This document shows, piece by piece, positions 43,939-53,510 of a stretch of DNA of 64,000 nt. Both the position numbers and the translations under genes were made by a program. Location of the stretch: positions 1 to 64,000 of the forward strand of contig JABZIP010000003.1 in NCBI GenBank assembly GCA_015258265.1, written 5' to 3'. The stretch comes from Clostridiales bacterium (GTDB taxonomy: Bacteria; Bacillota; Clostridia; Peptostreptococcales; Anaerovoracaceae). The notes below the pieces were generated by a model. The model was not told the origin of the DNA, ran no database searches, and was given only the letters and a program-made list of their open reading frames with translations. How positions within the stretch are numbered: position 1 is the first letter of the stretch; every line of letters begins with the position of its first letter.

Positions 43939-44730
43939 ATGGTACAAATACCGACAATTTCGAAAGCTCCGTTGAATTCGCAAAATCTTGCGTCTATCAA
44001 TTCGGGGCAAAGCCTGCCAGTATTGTCTGCCGGAACCGTTACAACCTTAAACGGTTGGAAAAAGCAAGCGGCTGCCGCTACTCCTGCTGTTACGGCAACG
44101 ACTGCATCACAACCTGTAAATACCCAGCAAGCTGCACCTGCATCACCGCAAGTTGCAGATGTGCCTAAGAATGCAAAACCTGCATTTACAAACCCGGTGA
44201 AAAAAGGACAAAAAACTGCACTTGCTGCATCTACATCTATTTTGGATATTAGACTTGGTCTCAATACTAAAAATCCTGAATGTGATGTCGATGTATCTGC
44301 TTTTTTAGTTGGAAAAGACGGCAAAGTTTTAGATGACTCATGGTTTGTATTTTATGGACAGCCTAACAGTCCTGACGGCAGTACAACATTTACGGTACTG
44401 TCAAACGAAACCGATCGTCAAAAGATTGTAGTGGATACCGCTAAGTTGAGCAGTGAAGTCGACAAACTTATATTTGTATTAAGCATAAACGAAGCGGCAC
44501 AAAAAGGTCTAAATTTCAGCATGGTTTGCGATGCTTACCTCAGAATTTTAGATGCAAACGGAAATGAAATCTGTAGCTACGAAATGGAAGATTACTATGA
44601 CAATGTAGTATCCATGGTAATAGGAGAAATTTACAGGCACAACGATGCTTTGAAATTCAATCCGGTCGGCAACGGAATGTCAAAAGACCTTGGCGGTCTT
44701 TGCGAACTATACGGCGTATCAGTAGAATAG
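43939..44730 (+). CDS. TerD-domain protein with long N-terminal linker
   Basis: 263 residues. The first ~95 are rich in Ala, Pro, Thr and Gln and look disordered; the rest is a TerD-type beta-sandwich (LDIRLGLNTKN...DVDVSAFLVGKDGKV, FVLSINEAAQKGLNFSMVCDAYLRILD, VIGEIYRHNDALKFNPVGNG). The acidic calcium loop of classical TerD (DNLTGEGDGDDEQ in the copies at 48935 and 49535) is missing, so calcium binding may be lost or altered. It is followed by an AIM24-family gene and faces the main ter operon. Confidence 0.85.
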   Translation: MVQIPTISKAPLNSQNLASINSGQSLPVLSAGTVTTLNGWKKQAAAATPAVTATTASQPVNTQQAAPASPQVADVPKNAKPAFTNPVKKGQKTALAASTSILDIRLGLNTKNPECDVDVSAFLVGKDGKVLDDSWFVFYGQPNSPDGSTTFTVLSNETDRQKIVVDTAKLSSEVDKLIFVLSINEAAQKGLNFSMVCDAYLRILDANGNEICSYEMEDYYDNVVSMVIGEIYRHNDALKFNPVGNGMSKDLGGLCELYGVSVE

Positions 44731-44769
44731 ATTAAATTAAAACGCCGTAAAACAAGAAAGGGAATCAAA

Positions 44770-45483
44770 ATGTTAAAATTTGAAATACTTAACGAGCTTA
44801 CACTAAAAGTTACCTGCACGGGAAGCGACATTTTATACACAAAAGCAGGTGCTTTTATAGCAGGTGAAAATGCAGGAGTGAAGAATTACAGTTTCGAAAA
44901 AGTTATGCTTGGACCTGATCAGGGAGGCGGACTCGCACAAGCTGCTTTAGGTCAATTACTTAGAAGAGTTACAGGAGAAAACCTCCCTCTTATGAAAGCT
45001 ACTTTTACCGGCGACTGCACTACATACTACGCTAATTACGGTCAGCATGTAGTTGTTTACGAGCTCGCAGCCGGCGAAACCATTTCTATTGAATCCGAAA
45101 ATCTGCTCGCGTTCACCGCAGATTGTGATTACAAGGTTAGATTCCTCGGAAGCGGTGTTATATCGCAAAAAGGTCTTGCAACATCAACGCTTACAGGAAA
45201 AGGTCCAAACGCTTGCGTTGCATTCTTATCCGACGGTAACCCGCTAATCTTGAGCAATATGGAAAATCCTCGTACTCTTTCTGTCGATCCTGATGCTGTA
45301 ATTTGTTGGGTTGGGGACTTGGCTACATGCGATCCTCAAATCAAAGCTGATGTTTCTTGGAAAACATTTATCGGTCAGGCTTCAGGAGAATCTTACTCCT
45401 ACGAGTGGAACCCTACACAAAGAGTTTCGGTAATCGTTCAGCCGTCCGAAAGAAGCGGCGGAATCAAACTTGGTATGGACTAA
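44770..45483 (+). CDS. AIM24/TIGR00266 family protein
   Basis: 237 residues, all-beta, with the pattern of the AIM24 family (KAGAFIAGE, RRVTGENLPLMKATFTG, SENLLAFTADCDYKV). The bacterial proteins have no established activity; several are encoded beside TerD proteins. It follows the TerD-like gene by 39 bp and overlaps the end of the convergent HAD gene by 20 bp. Confidence 0.85.
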   Translation: MLKFEILNELTLKVTCTGSDILYTKAGAFIAGENAGVKNYSFEKVMLGPDQGGGLAQAALGQLLRRVTGENLPLMKATFTGDCTTYYANYGQHVVVYELAAGETISIESENLLAFTADCDYKVRFLGSGVISQKGLATSTLTGKGPNACVAFLSDGNPLILSNMENPRTLSVDPDAVICWVGDLATCDPQIKADVSWKTFIGQASGESYSYEWNPTQRVSVIVQPSERSGGIKLGMD

Positions 45484-46252
45484 TAATTCTCTGTAATTCA
45501 GTTAATACCTCATCTGAAAAAACACCATTCTCTCCTAGAAAAAGATTTTTATCTCTTTTTTTAGGGGAGATTTTTAATTTGTAATTTGCTATACCGATGT
45601 CAGCTTCTTCTATCATGGAAACATCAAATTCCCCGTCGCCTGCCGCTATCACCAATATATCATCTTCATCAATTTGTTCTTTTTCCGCAATATAACGCTT
45701 AAATCTTCGCAAAGCCACGCCTTTTTCTAGGCTCTTGGGAAGCACATACAGTTTGTTTTTATATCTCCTGATAGTAACTTTCGACAAATCCAGTTTGTCC
45801 TCTATCTCGGACAACACCTCATCTATTTGCGATACCTTCGTAAACAAAAAAGCCTCGTCAACGATATCTATATTACGAGTTCTTCTTGCATCAGCATCCA
45901 ATATACGCGCTGCTCTTGCAAGCTCGTCCTTTGCAGGTTCAAGGAGCTCCTGCGTTTCCTTTCTCCAGACTTCACTTGCTTTCCCATTTTCCAGAAGTGT
46001 TGCTCCATTAGCAACAAGGGCATACTTAAAAGTACACCCTTGCCAATTTATCCTATTATAAAGTTTTTCGCTCCGCGTAGTGGTCGGCACCGTTAAAATT
46101 TTTTCAGATATATTTACGAGCCCGTCAAAAGTTTTTTTAGTAATATATGTAGCTCCGTTTTCATATTCCTCAAGTAAAATCTTTTCGCTGCCTATATCGT
46201 TTTTATCTGAATATATAAGTGTCGAATCCAAATCAGAATGAAAAATTATCAT
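45464..46252 (-). CDS. HAD-superfamily phosphatase of the ter operon
   Basis: 262 residues of the HAD-IIB class: motif I DLDSTL (residues 6-11), K in the third motif region near residue 205-210, and motif IV GDGEFD near residue 220. The ATG overlaps the ATPase stop as ATGA, so it is translationally coupled to the end of the ter operon. HAD phosphatases are recurrent in Ter-linked gene sets, where a nucleotide-like product has been proposed; the substrate is unknown. Confidence 0.85.
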   Translation of the reverse strand: MIIFHSDLDSTLIYSDKNDIGSEKILLEEYENGATYITKKTFDGLVNISEKILTVPTTTRSEKLYNRINWQGCTFKYALVANGATLLENGKASEVWRKETQELLEPAKDELARAARILDADARRTRNIDIVDEAFLFTKVSQIDEVLSEIEDKLDLSKVTIRRYKNKLYVLPKSLEKGVALRRFKRYIAEKEQIDEDDILVIAAGDGEFDVSMIEEADIGIANYKLKISPKKRDKNLFLGENGVFSDEVLTELQRIISPYQV

Positions 46253-48909
46253 TTTCCCCCTACAATCAACTTTCTAATCAAATCCACAGGAATCATAGTG
46301 CAAGCAAGTAGATATGCACATATCCAGCCTCCGATTGGAAACGGTACGCAACTGAACATATTACTAATCCACGCAAACGGTGCAAGCGGAATAAGTGCCG
46401 CATTTACTATCGCAGCCTGAACAAGCAATATTATTAAAAGCACTTTTAAAAATCCGGGGTTCTCAGAAAATCCCTTAAATATTCCAAATCCGGTATCTCT
46501 GACATTGAAGCCGTTAGCAAGCGCACTTGCTATGAACAGCACAAAATATCCCGTCAGATGCTGTTCCTCGTTTTCAAACTGCATCTTGAAGAAATCGAGC
46601 TTCAAAAATGCGAAGCTGATTATTATAAGCCATACACCCATAGTAAGTATTTGCGCCAACATAGGTCCGCTAACGATATTTTCATCTCGCTTTCTAGGCT
46701 TCTCGCTCATATACTTCTCAAGAGCAGGCTCGTTTCCAAGCATTATAGCTCCAAGTCCGTCCATTACCAGATTTACAAACAACAGATGCGTTACCTTAAG
46801 CGGCTCCTCTATACCCATAAACGGTGCGATTGCACTTACAAGTACCGCTGCAACATTTATCACAAGCTGGAATTTGCAGAACTTAAGTATGTTGTGATAT
46901 ATTGTTCTTCCATACCAAATTGCGTCTTTGATAGACTTAAAATTATCGTCGAGTATAACAATTTCGCCGGCTTCCTTCGCCACCTCTGTTCCGCTACCCA
47001 TCGCAAAACCTACATCTGCACGCTTAAGCGCAGGCGAATCGTTTACGCCGTCGCCTGTCATACCCACAACCAAGTTCATCTCCTGACACAATCTGACCAT
47101 TCTTGACTTGTCTGTCGGTAAAGCTCTTGCTATTACTCGTATATACGGTATCTTTTCTTTTACTTCTTCATCGCTCATAGCGTTTAGCTGTGAAGACGAA
47201 AGTGCAATAAAATCCTTACTGCCGTCAAAAAGTCCCGCTTCTTTACCTATAGCGACTGCCGTTTCAAGTCTGTCCCCTGTAATCATAACTACCTGTATGC
47301 CGGCACGAGTTACTTCCGAAATAGCCTCTTTGGCTTCTTTTCTTACATCATCACGAATTGCTACAAGTCCAACTATCACAATATCATCGTTGATAGCATT
47401 TTCCTGCATGGGTTTTTGAGAATATCCGAACGCAAGCACTCTCATAGCACGATTTGCAAGCTCATCTATTTTGCCGTTCAGCACTTCCAAATCCAAAGGC
47501 TGCACATTGCCGTTTTCATCCATGTAGCTCTTGGCATACGCAAGCAATCTTTCAGGCGCGCCTTTATAATATGTTCTCGCAGGATTTTCTAATTGCGCTT
47601 GACTGAACTTATTCGCCGAGTTGAAGCTCTGATGAGCAACCACCTTGTAGTCGGCGCTGCCCTCAAATTTTTTGTACGCTTCCTCACCCATGAATTTCAT
47701 CATAGCCTGATCGGTAGCATTTCCGCCTATTACCGAATGGTTTGCATCAAACATGGACTGAGTATTTTTGCCTATTGCAATATCAACCGACTCCTTGACT
47801 GCGCTATGCTTATCAAGCTCGTCAAGCGCTATCGGATGTGTATTTCCAAGGAAAAATTCAACTACTTCCAGACTTCCCTTTGTAATAGTGCCTGTTTTGT
47901 CGCTGAACAATATATTAAGCGAACCCGCCGTTTCGATACCTTCCGCTTTTCTGACAAGCACATTGTGATCGAGCATTTTACTCGTATTTTGCATTAACAC
48001 AAGCGAAATCATTAGAGGTAATCCCTCAGGTACGGCACAAACTATTATAACTATAGCGAGAGAAACCGCATTTATCAGATTCTTCAGTATTATCTCAATA
48101 TGTTGACTAAAATATGCCTCTATTCCGCCTGCGAGTATTATAAAATGCGCTGTATACATTATCGCAATCACTATCGCACCTATGTACCCGAAAGTTGAAA
48201 TTTGATTTGCCAATTTTGACAGTTTAACCTTTAACGGAGAATCCGGCTCCTCGCCCTGCATTTCTTCTGCCATTTTTCCCATCATAGTCGAAAGTCCGAC
48301 TCTTCTGACATCTAAAACGCCTTCCCCGTCGAATACAACCGCACCGCGAAATAGCGAATGTTTATCCACAAAAGTATCGCCGGTAATATTTTCTTCCATT
48401 ACAAAGCTCTCATCTGCCGCAAACTTTTTGCATTCTTCAGCCTCGCCGTTGAGCGCCGAATTATCTACGCGCAAATCGCCTGCCACCAAAACTCCGTCTG
48501 CCGGAATCTTATTACCGGATTGCAATATTACCTTATCGCCCACAACTACATCGTCAACCAAAATCACTTCAATCTTGCCGTCTCGATAAACCTTGCAGGT
48601 ATCTTTTTCTGTATTATCCTTTAGCTGCCTATACTTGGTATCGCTCGCAACGCCCGTCTTAGCTGAAACGAACGCTACTATCAAAATAGCTATTATCGTT
48701 CCGACAGGTTCATATATTTCAGCATATCCCATAAAGTACATGCCTATCATCAAAAATGCGATGAATACCAGAATTTTTATCATAGGATCGCCAAAAGTTT
48801 CCTTGAATTCCTGCCAAAATGTTGTCGGCTCGGAATCCGGTATTATATTGCTCCCGTGCTCACTTCTGGATTTCTCAACCTCTATCTCCGTTAATCCGTT
48901 AAACTTCAT
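46249..48909 (-). CDS. Calcium-type P2 P-type ATPase
   Basis: 886 residues, SERCA/PMCA-like cation pump. The phosphorylation motif is DKTGTITKG; M4 has VPEGLP and M6 has NLVMDGLGA, which together form the usual calcium site; GDGVNDSPALKRADVGFAMG is the hinge. Ca2+ export is the likely activity. In many ter loci the membrane component is TerC; here the P-ATPase sits among TerD genes whose domains bind calcium, so a shared calcium role is plausible. 25 bp after the terD gene. Confidence 0.93.
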   Translation of the reverse strand: MKFNGLTEIEVEKSRSEHGSNIIPDSEPTTFWQEFKETFGDPMIKILVFIAFLMIGMYFMGYAEIYEPVGTIIAILIVAFVSAKTGVASDTKYRQLKDNTEKDTCKVYRDGKIEVILVDDVVVGDKVILQSGNKIPADGVLVAGDLRVDNSALNGEAEECKKFAADESFVMEENITGDTFVDKHSLFRGAVVFDGEGVLDVRRVGLSTMMGKMAEEMQGEEPDSPLKVKLSKLANQISTFGYIGAIVIAIMYTAHFIILAGGIEAYFSQHIEIILKNLINAVSLAIVIIVCAVPEGLPLMISLVLMQNTSKMLDHNVLVRKAEGIETAGSLNILFSDKTGTITKGSLEVVEFFLGNTHPIALDELDKHSAVKESVDIAIGKNTQSMFDANHSVIGGNATDQAMMKFMGEEAYKKFEGSADYKVVAHQSFNSANKFSQAQLENPARTYYKGAPERLLAYAKSYMDENGNVQPLDLEVLNGKIDELANRAMRVLAFGYSQKPMQENAINDDIVIVGLVAIRDDVRKEAKEAISEVTRAGIQVVMITGDRLETAVAIGKEAGLFDGSKDFIALSSSQLNAMSDEEVKEKIPYIRVIARALPTDKSRMVRLCQEMNLVVGMTGDGVNDSPALKRADVGFAMGSGTEVAKEAGEIVILDDNFKSIKDAIWYGRTIYHNILKFCKFQLVINVAAVLVSAIAPFMGIEEPLKVTHLLFVNLVMDGLGAIMLGNEPALEKYMSEKPRKRDENIVSGPMLAQILTMGVWLIIISFAFLKLDFFKMQFENEEQHLTGYFVLFIASALANGFNVRDTGFGIFKGFSENPGFLKVLLIILLVQAAIVNAALIPLAPFAWISNMFSCVPFPIGGWICAYLLACTMIPVDLIRKLIVGGK

Positions 48910-48934
48910 TCAATAATTTTCCCCTCTTAATAAT

Positions 48935-49525
48935 TTATCTATATCTGCTCGCCAACTCGCCAAGTCCCGGATCTTTAGTGCCCTGCCCTACAGCGGCAAA
49001 TTTCCATTCACCGTTGTGTCTATAAACTTCACCGAAAATTATTGCCGTCATACCGGAATAATCGTCAGTCAAATTGTACTTCATAAGTTCGCTGTTGTTC
49101 TTGCTGTCAACAAGTCTTACAAAAGCATTTCTAATCATGCCGAAATGCTGATTTTTGCGGACCGCATCGTAAATATTTACAACAATAACTATTTTATCGT
49201 ATTCCGCGGGTACTCGCGTCAAATCTATTACAATCTGCTCGTCATCTCCGTCGCCTTCGCCTGTAAGATTATCGCCCATATGACTTACACTACCCGAAGC
49301 ATGTTCCAAATTACCGAAATATACAAGATCTCCTTTTCCTGCGAGCTTACCGCCCTTAAGCATTATTGCAGATGCGTCGCAGTCGATTGTTTCCGGAGCT
49401 TTACCGAAAAATCCTACTTTTCTCTGCTCAACTTCATCCCAACCAAGTCCTACGACTATTTTTGAAAGACCTGCATTATCTTTAGAAAGGCTGACTTTCT
49501 GACCTTTTTGTAAACTGATAGACAT
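48935..49525 (-). CDS. terD: TerD family stress protein
   Basis: 196 residues, one TerD domain. The calcium-binding acidic loop is in MGDNLTGEGDGDDEQI (residues about 82-97); the conserved ends VYRHNGEWKFAAVGQG and the opening MSISLQKGQKVSLSKDN are present. TerD proteins protect against tellurite and other envelope or DNA stresses by an unclear mechanism. Paralogue of the preceding gene, 9 bp away. Confidence 0.96.
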   Translation of the reverse strand: MSISLQKGQKVSLSKDNAGLSKIVVGLGWDEVEQRKVGFFGKAPETIDCDASAIMLKGGKLAGKGDLVYFGNLEHASGSVSHMGDNLTGEGDGDDEQIVIDLTRVPAEYDKIVIVVNIYDAVRKNQHFGMIRNAFVRLVDSKNNSELMKYNLTDDYSGMTAIIFGEVYRHNGEWKFAAVGQGTKDPGLGELASRYR

Positions 49526-49534
49526 CTATTCCTC

Positions 49535-50116
49535 CTAAGCTACATTGATTCCGAAATGGCCGCAAAGAGCTGCAAGTCCTCCCTGGAATCCGCTACCGAT
49601 AGCATTGAATTTCCATTCTCCTGCGTTTCTGTAAAGTTCACCTACGACTACTGCTGTTTCGATTGAGAAATCTTCTCCCAAGTCGTATCTGATAAGCTCT
49701 GTATTTGTATCTGCGTCTACGATTCTTATGAATGCGTTTGAAACCTGTCCAAAGTTCTGCTTTCTTGCATCTGCATCGTAAATTGTTACTGTAAATGCGA
49801 TTTTTTCAATATTTGCAGGTATCTTGTCAAGTTCTATTGTAATCTGCTCATCATCACCGTCGCCGTCGCCTGTTAGATTATCACCCATGTGTTTTACAGC
49901 AGCAGATGCATGCTCCAAATTTCCGTAGAAGATAAATTCTTTTTCAGTTGGGCACTTCCCGTCTGCACCAAGCATAAATGCCGCTGCATCAAGGTCGAAT
50001 GCCGCTCCCGAATCAAATGCGTTGACATCCCAGCCAAGACCTGCGAAAATTTTCTTTAGTCCCGGATTTCCCTTTGTTAAATCTACCTTTTGTCCTTTTG
50101 CTAAACTGATTGCCAT
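49535..50116 (-). CDS. terD: TerD family stress protein
   Basis: 193 residues, one TerD domain with the acidic loop MGDNLTGDGDGDDEQI and the ending WKFNAIGSGFQGGLAALCGHFG typical of TerD/TerE. ATG 50116 follows TGGAGGAAGA; five codons of frame upstream are not needed. Closest in style to the canonical TerD; the second copy may have arisen by tandem duplication. Confidence 0.97.
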   Translation of the reverse strand: MAISLAKGQKVDLTKGNPGLKKIFAGLGWDVNAFDSGAAFDLDAAAFMLGADGKCPTEKEFIFYGNLEHASAAVKHMGDNLTGDGDGDDEQITIELDKIPANIEKIAFTVTIYDADARKQNFGQVSNAFIRIVDADTNTELIRYDLGEDFSIETAVVVGELYRNAGEWKFNAIGSGFQGGLAALCGHFGINVA

Positions 50117-50148
50117 TTCTTCTTCCTCCATTTTCTTATGTTAATATT

Positions 50149-51291
50149 TTATTTACCGTTTGGTAAACTGTATCGTGTATTGAAATCGTCTTTCATCGCC
50201 TTCAACTTCTGCTCGTCTTCAATTCTTTTTTGTCTTGCTCTTTCCTGTATTTGCTTAGTTTCTTCTATGCCATCAACAATAGTCTTCCAGCTTTTCTCCA
50301 AAGTTTCTATCTTAATTGAGCTTTCGGAAACGAGCGCTGCAGTCATCTTAGATTGCTGCGCCGTATTTTGTGCATTCTTTATAAGCATTTCGTTAGTTTT
50401 TTCATCGAGTACAGCCATTGCCTCCGCTTGTAACTTCTGCCTCTTCAAAAGTATAGCTTGCGCCAGTGCCTGCTTAAATACAGGTAGCGTAATAATAAAC
50501 GCCGAATTTATTTTCCTGATTAAATTCAAATTGCTGAACTCCATCGTCTTTATCATCGGAATGGACTGCATAGCTACAGCTTCAGCAGTTCTGAGATCCT
50601 GTGTTCTCTGCTCGAGCATCATCAATGCGTTATCAAGTGCTGTAATCTCAAATTGTAATGAATTATCGCCTCCCGCTTCCAATTCTTTTTGCTTTTGATC
50701 TCTATATTCAGCTATTTCCTTGCATCCCTGCTCTCCTGCTACTATATATTTTACAAGCTCGTGATAATAATCCACATTCGCTTCAAACATAGAATTTAGC
50801 ATCTTGTTGGATTTCTTAATCTCATCTTCATATTGCTTGAGCTGAATATATATCTTGTCGACCTCTCCACCCATCGTCTGGTACTTTGCAAGAATCTTCT
50901 CCAGTTGCTTTTTCGCATTCGCAAACAGTTTGTTAAAAAATCCCGGATTTTCCTTGATTTCCTCAATATCGAATTTGCTCATAATGGCAGAAAGCTCATT
51001 AAGCATTTTTGAAGATTCCTCTACCTTAGAAATGCTCATGCTGTTCAAAACCACGTCGGATGCCTTTGAAATTTCCTCTGTAACATCCGCCCCGAACGAA
51101 ACGATAGTATCCAGATTTGCCAAGTCGATTTTACTCGTAAGCATATCAAGTTCAGCGGAATTTGTAAGCTCCATGCTCACTTTCTTTCTATCCTCGACTA
51201 TGTCGTATTCCTTGACTTCTATGATTTCTCCCTGTTCCTCCGCCGGCGTATTTGCCCCTGCTACACTTGCCTTCTCAAAATCTATAGCCAT
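50149..51291 (-). CDS. telA: Toxic anion resistance protein TelA/KlaA family
   Basis: 380 residues, helical and coiled-coil, with the TelA features IVSFGADVTEEISKASDVVLN, YQTMGGEVDKIYIQLKQYE and QSIPMIKTMEFSNLNLIRKINSAFIITLPVFKQAL. The family is linked to tellurite and cell-wall antimicrobial resistance; the mechanism is unknown. Its ATG directly follows the yceG stop (TAGATG), with AGGAGG inside the yceG end, so the two are coupled as in Bacillus yceG-yceH. Confidence 0.94.
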   Translation of the reverse strand: MAIDFEKASVAGANTPAEEQGEIIEVKEYDIVEDRKKVSMELTNSAELDMLTSKIDLANLDTIVSFGADVTEEISKASDVVLNSMSISKVEESSKMLNELSAIMSKFDIEEIKENPGFFNKLFANAKKQLEKILAKYQTMGGEVDKIYIQLKQYEDEIKKSNKMLNSMFEANVDYYHELVKYIVAGEQGCKEIAEYRDQKQKELEAGGDNSLQFEITALDNALMMLEQRTQDLRTAEAVAMQSIPMIKTMEFSNLNLIRKINSAFIITLPVFKQALAQAILLKRQKLQAEAMAVLDEKTNEMLIKNAQNTAQQSKMTAALVSESSIKIETLEKSWKTIVDGIEETKQIQERARQKRIEDEQKLKAMKDDFNTRYSLPNGK

Positions 51292-53418
51292 CTACTTTCC
51301 TCCTAATCCGAAAAAATTTTTCCACGATTTTTTTTCTTGATACAATATTTTTTCACCGAAATTTTCCGGCACTTTCAAGTCATAAAGGTATTCGCCGATT
51401 TGATGCTCCACCAAATCACTTTTTGCAAAATACCTTTCAATACTTTGGTATCCTGTCGGAACCATAAATACCACATCAAAGCCTACCAAATTCAAAAATA
51501 CCGCTAATATCGAATCTTCCAACCCGATAATCTGCTCACTCGTATTTATGTAAAGTAATTTAGGATTTTTTTTCGTAAAGTCAAATTTTTGAATCAACCT
51601 CACAATTTCCTTGGGTAAGTTGAGCACGACCGATATTACAGTATACTCCGTACCGTTTTCACCTACCCCTACTATCAACTTATTTTGAATTATTTGCTGC
51701 AATTTGTCAAGTATATGTTCCTGAGTTTCTTCGCGCAAAATACCATAGGGATATTCCTTGTTCGATTTAATTGCCGCCCTATCCAATCTGCTATTTTTGT
51801 AAAACTGCGTTACAAACGGTTTTATCGGATTACTTTGAGTCGGATTTATATACGGCATATTTCTGACAGTTACGGTGTCTTCCGTAGTTAACTTTTCGAA
51901 TCTGCGCCAATATTCGTAAGCATTACCGCTTGGAACTCCCGAGAGCTTCGCGAATATCGTCGGGATTTTCACCACCTCTCCGTCTTCCGAAAAGCCTTGC
52001 CTGAATCTCGGTTCTTCATTCCAAAGCAGCTCTATTTCTTCCATCATAGTCTTGAGAACTATAGATTCCGCCTTTTTGTATTGGCGTTCTCTATAAAGTC
52101 CGCTACCTTGATACAGTATCTCGGTAAGATCCTGTTCCGCATTATAAGCCGCTGTCGTATGCTCTACTTGTGTAGGAAACTTGTCGAGCTTCATCCCTGT
52201 ATCGAATTTCACCTCCAAAAGCTCGCTACTTTGAAGTAAATCCTCTTCCTGTAAATCCGGCTTGAGTATCAATACATCCACAGGCAGCATCGCCAAAAAC
52301 CTCATAAACATTGCCTCTGTCTTTGTGCTGCAACCGCCCAGTTTAATAAAAACCGGTAATTGCGAAAAGTCAAATCCCGAAAAAAGCTGCTTTTCATAGC
52401 GCTTTATCCAGCAAAGAATGTAAACCATCTTACTTTGTAACTTTGCGCTACTAATATCCTGCCTCCCGGCCTGTTCGTCAAACAGACAAACATATGCTTT
52501 TCGTGCCGTTTTTTGAACTTCTTTGCCTGCGAAGTCCAAATTTACTAAAAGCTCGCGCAGCATTTCATCTGAATCTTTATATGTGTTTTTTCGCTTAATC
52601 GCAGCGATTTCCGTATTGTCCGGCGGTTCCAGCCGCCCGCTTACAACTGCTATGCGCCTTTTTTGCCTTAAAAGCTCGCTGTAAAATTCGAAAATCGACT
52701 TTTCGTATGTAGATTTGTCATCCACACCGCTTATCCTACAAAATACATTATTATAAAAAGCATTATCCGCGCTTCTTGCTTGTTGCGCCAATTTGATTTG
52801 CGAAAACACATCACCGCTTAGCCAGCTGTTCGTACAAGCCTCTTTTTCCGGCTTTCCACCGCACAATCTCTCAATAGCAACATTTCGCTCAGCTTCACGC
52901 CGACCTTTTTCAAATTCGGCTTCGATTGTCAAAATATCATCCAAGGTAAGCACGAGTATCGGTACTCCCAGTTTTGAAAATATCTCAAGTACCGCAAGTT
53001 CATATTCATTCAGCGCATCGCTACTCACAATCGCAGTATTCTTGCCATTTTCTACGGATAATAGCACCCCCATAAACCGGTAATAAATCCAGCACATAAA
53101 CTTGATATATGCGTTTTTGAGCATATTCTCATTTTTTCCCGAAAGTCTGAATTTTTCAAGCTCATCGTACATAAATCCCGACATTTTTTCCCTTATTGAC
53201 GGTTTCACAGCAGGTATCCATTTTGAAAGCGAATCCTTAATGAAATATGGACTATGCTTAAACTCTCTGCCGATTATGTCATCGTAATACAGAAGTTCAT
53301 TTTCCTTTGGATTTTGTATCTTATCTTTTATTACCAATCCACAGTTCCTTGCTGTTTCGTAAGTTTTCAGTGCAAGCTGCCTATCTTCACTTTTTTTAAT
53401 ACACTTTTTTTCAAGCAT
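51292..53418 (-). CDS. yceG: YceG-like component of the Ter/toxic-anion locus
   Basis: 708 residues, no signal peptide. It resembles B. subtilis YceG (PF14266-type), which is always next to telA-like yceH; the stretches YRFMGVLLSVE, GVPILVLTLDDI and ERYFAKSDLVEHQIGEYLYDL fit this group. It is longer than the ~540-residue Bacillus protein. The function is unknown; membership in a Ter-associated biosynthetic or signalling set has been proposed. An extended -10 promoter lies in the 92 bp gap upstream. Confidence 0.8.
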   Translation of the reverse strand: MLEKKCIKKSEDRQLALKTYETARNCGLVIKDKIQNPKENELLYYDDIIGREFKHSPYFIKDSLSKWIPAVKPSIREKMSGFMYDELEKFRLSGKNENMLKNAYIKFMCWIYYRFMGVLLSVENGKNTAIVSSDALNEYELAVLEIFSKLGVPILVLTLDDILTIEAEFEKGRREAERNVAIERLCGGKPEKEACTNSWLSGDVFSQIKLAQQARSADNAFYNNVFCRISGVDDKSTYEKSIFEFYSELLRQKRRIAVVSGRLEPPDNTEIAAIKRKNTYKDSDEMLRELLVNLDFAGKEVQKTARKAYVCLFDEQAGRQDISSAKLQSKMVYILCWIKRYEKQLFSGFDFSQLPVFIKLGGCSTKTEAMFMRFLAMLPVDVLILKPDLQEEDLLQSSELLEVKFDTGMKLDKFPTQVEHTTAAYNAEQDLTEILYQGSGLYRERQYKKAESIVLKTMMEEIELLWNEEPRFRQGFSEDGEVVKIPTIFAKLSGVPSGNAYEYWRRFEKLTTEDTVTVRNMPYINPTQSNPIKPFVTQFYKNSRLDRAAIKSNKEYPYGILREETQEHILDKLQQIIQNKLIVGVGENGTEYTVISVVLNLPKEIVRLIQKFDFTKKNPKLLYINTSEQIIGLEDSILAVFLNLVGFDVVFMVPTGYQSIERYFAKSDLVEHQIGEYLYDLKVPENFGEKILYQEKKSWKNFFGLGGK

Positions 53419-53453
53419 TTATATAGTCCTCTTTACAAACAACAACTACTCAT

Positions 53454-53462
53454 AGTATACCA
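53454..53462 (-). promoter_or_regulatory. Extended -10 promoter before yceG
   Basis: On the minus strand TGG-TATACT (53454-53462) is an extended -10 element. It would give yceG-telA-terD-terD-ATPase-HAD an internal promoter independent of the giant gene. Confidence 0.5.
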
Positions 53463-53510
53463 TATTTCCGCTGCAAATGGCAGATTTTTTTTAATTACAT
53501 ACTTTACTTT

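Noticed and set aside
53471..53495. Terminator between the giant gene and yceG
   Set aside because: The CTGC/GCAG stem with a T run is oriented for the plus strand, where no gene exists; on the minus strand it has no T run after it.
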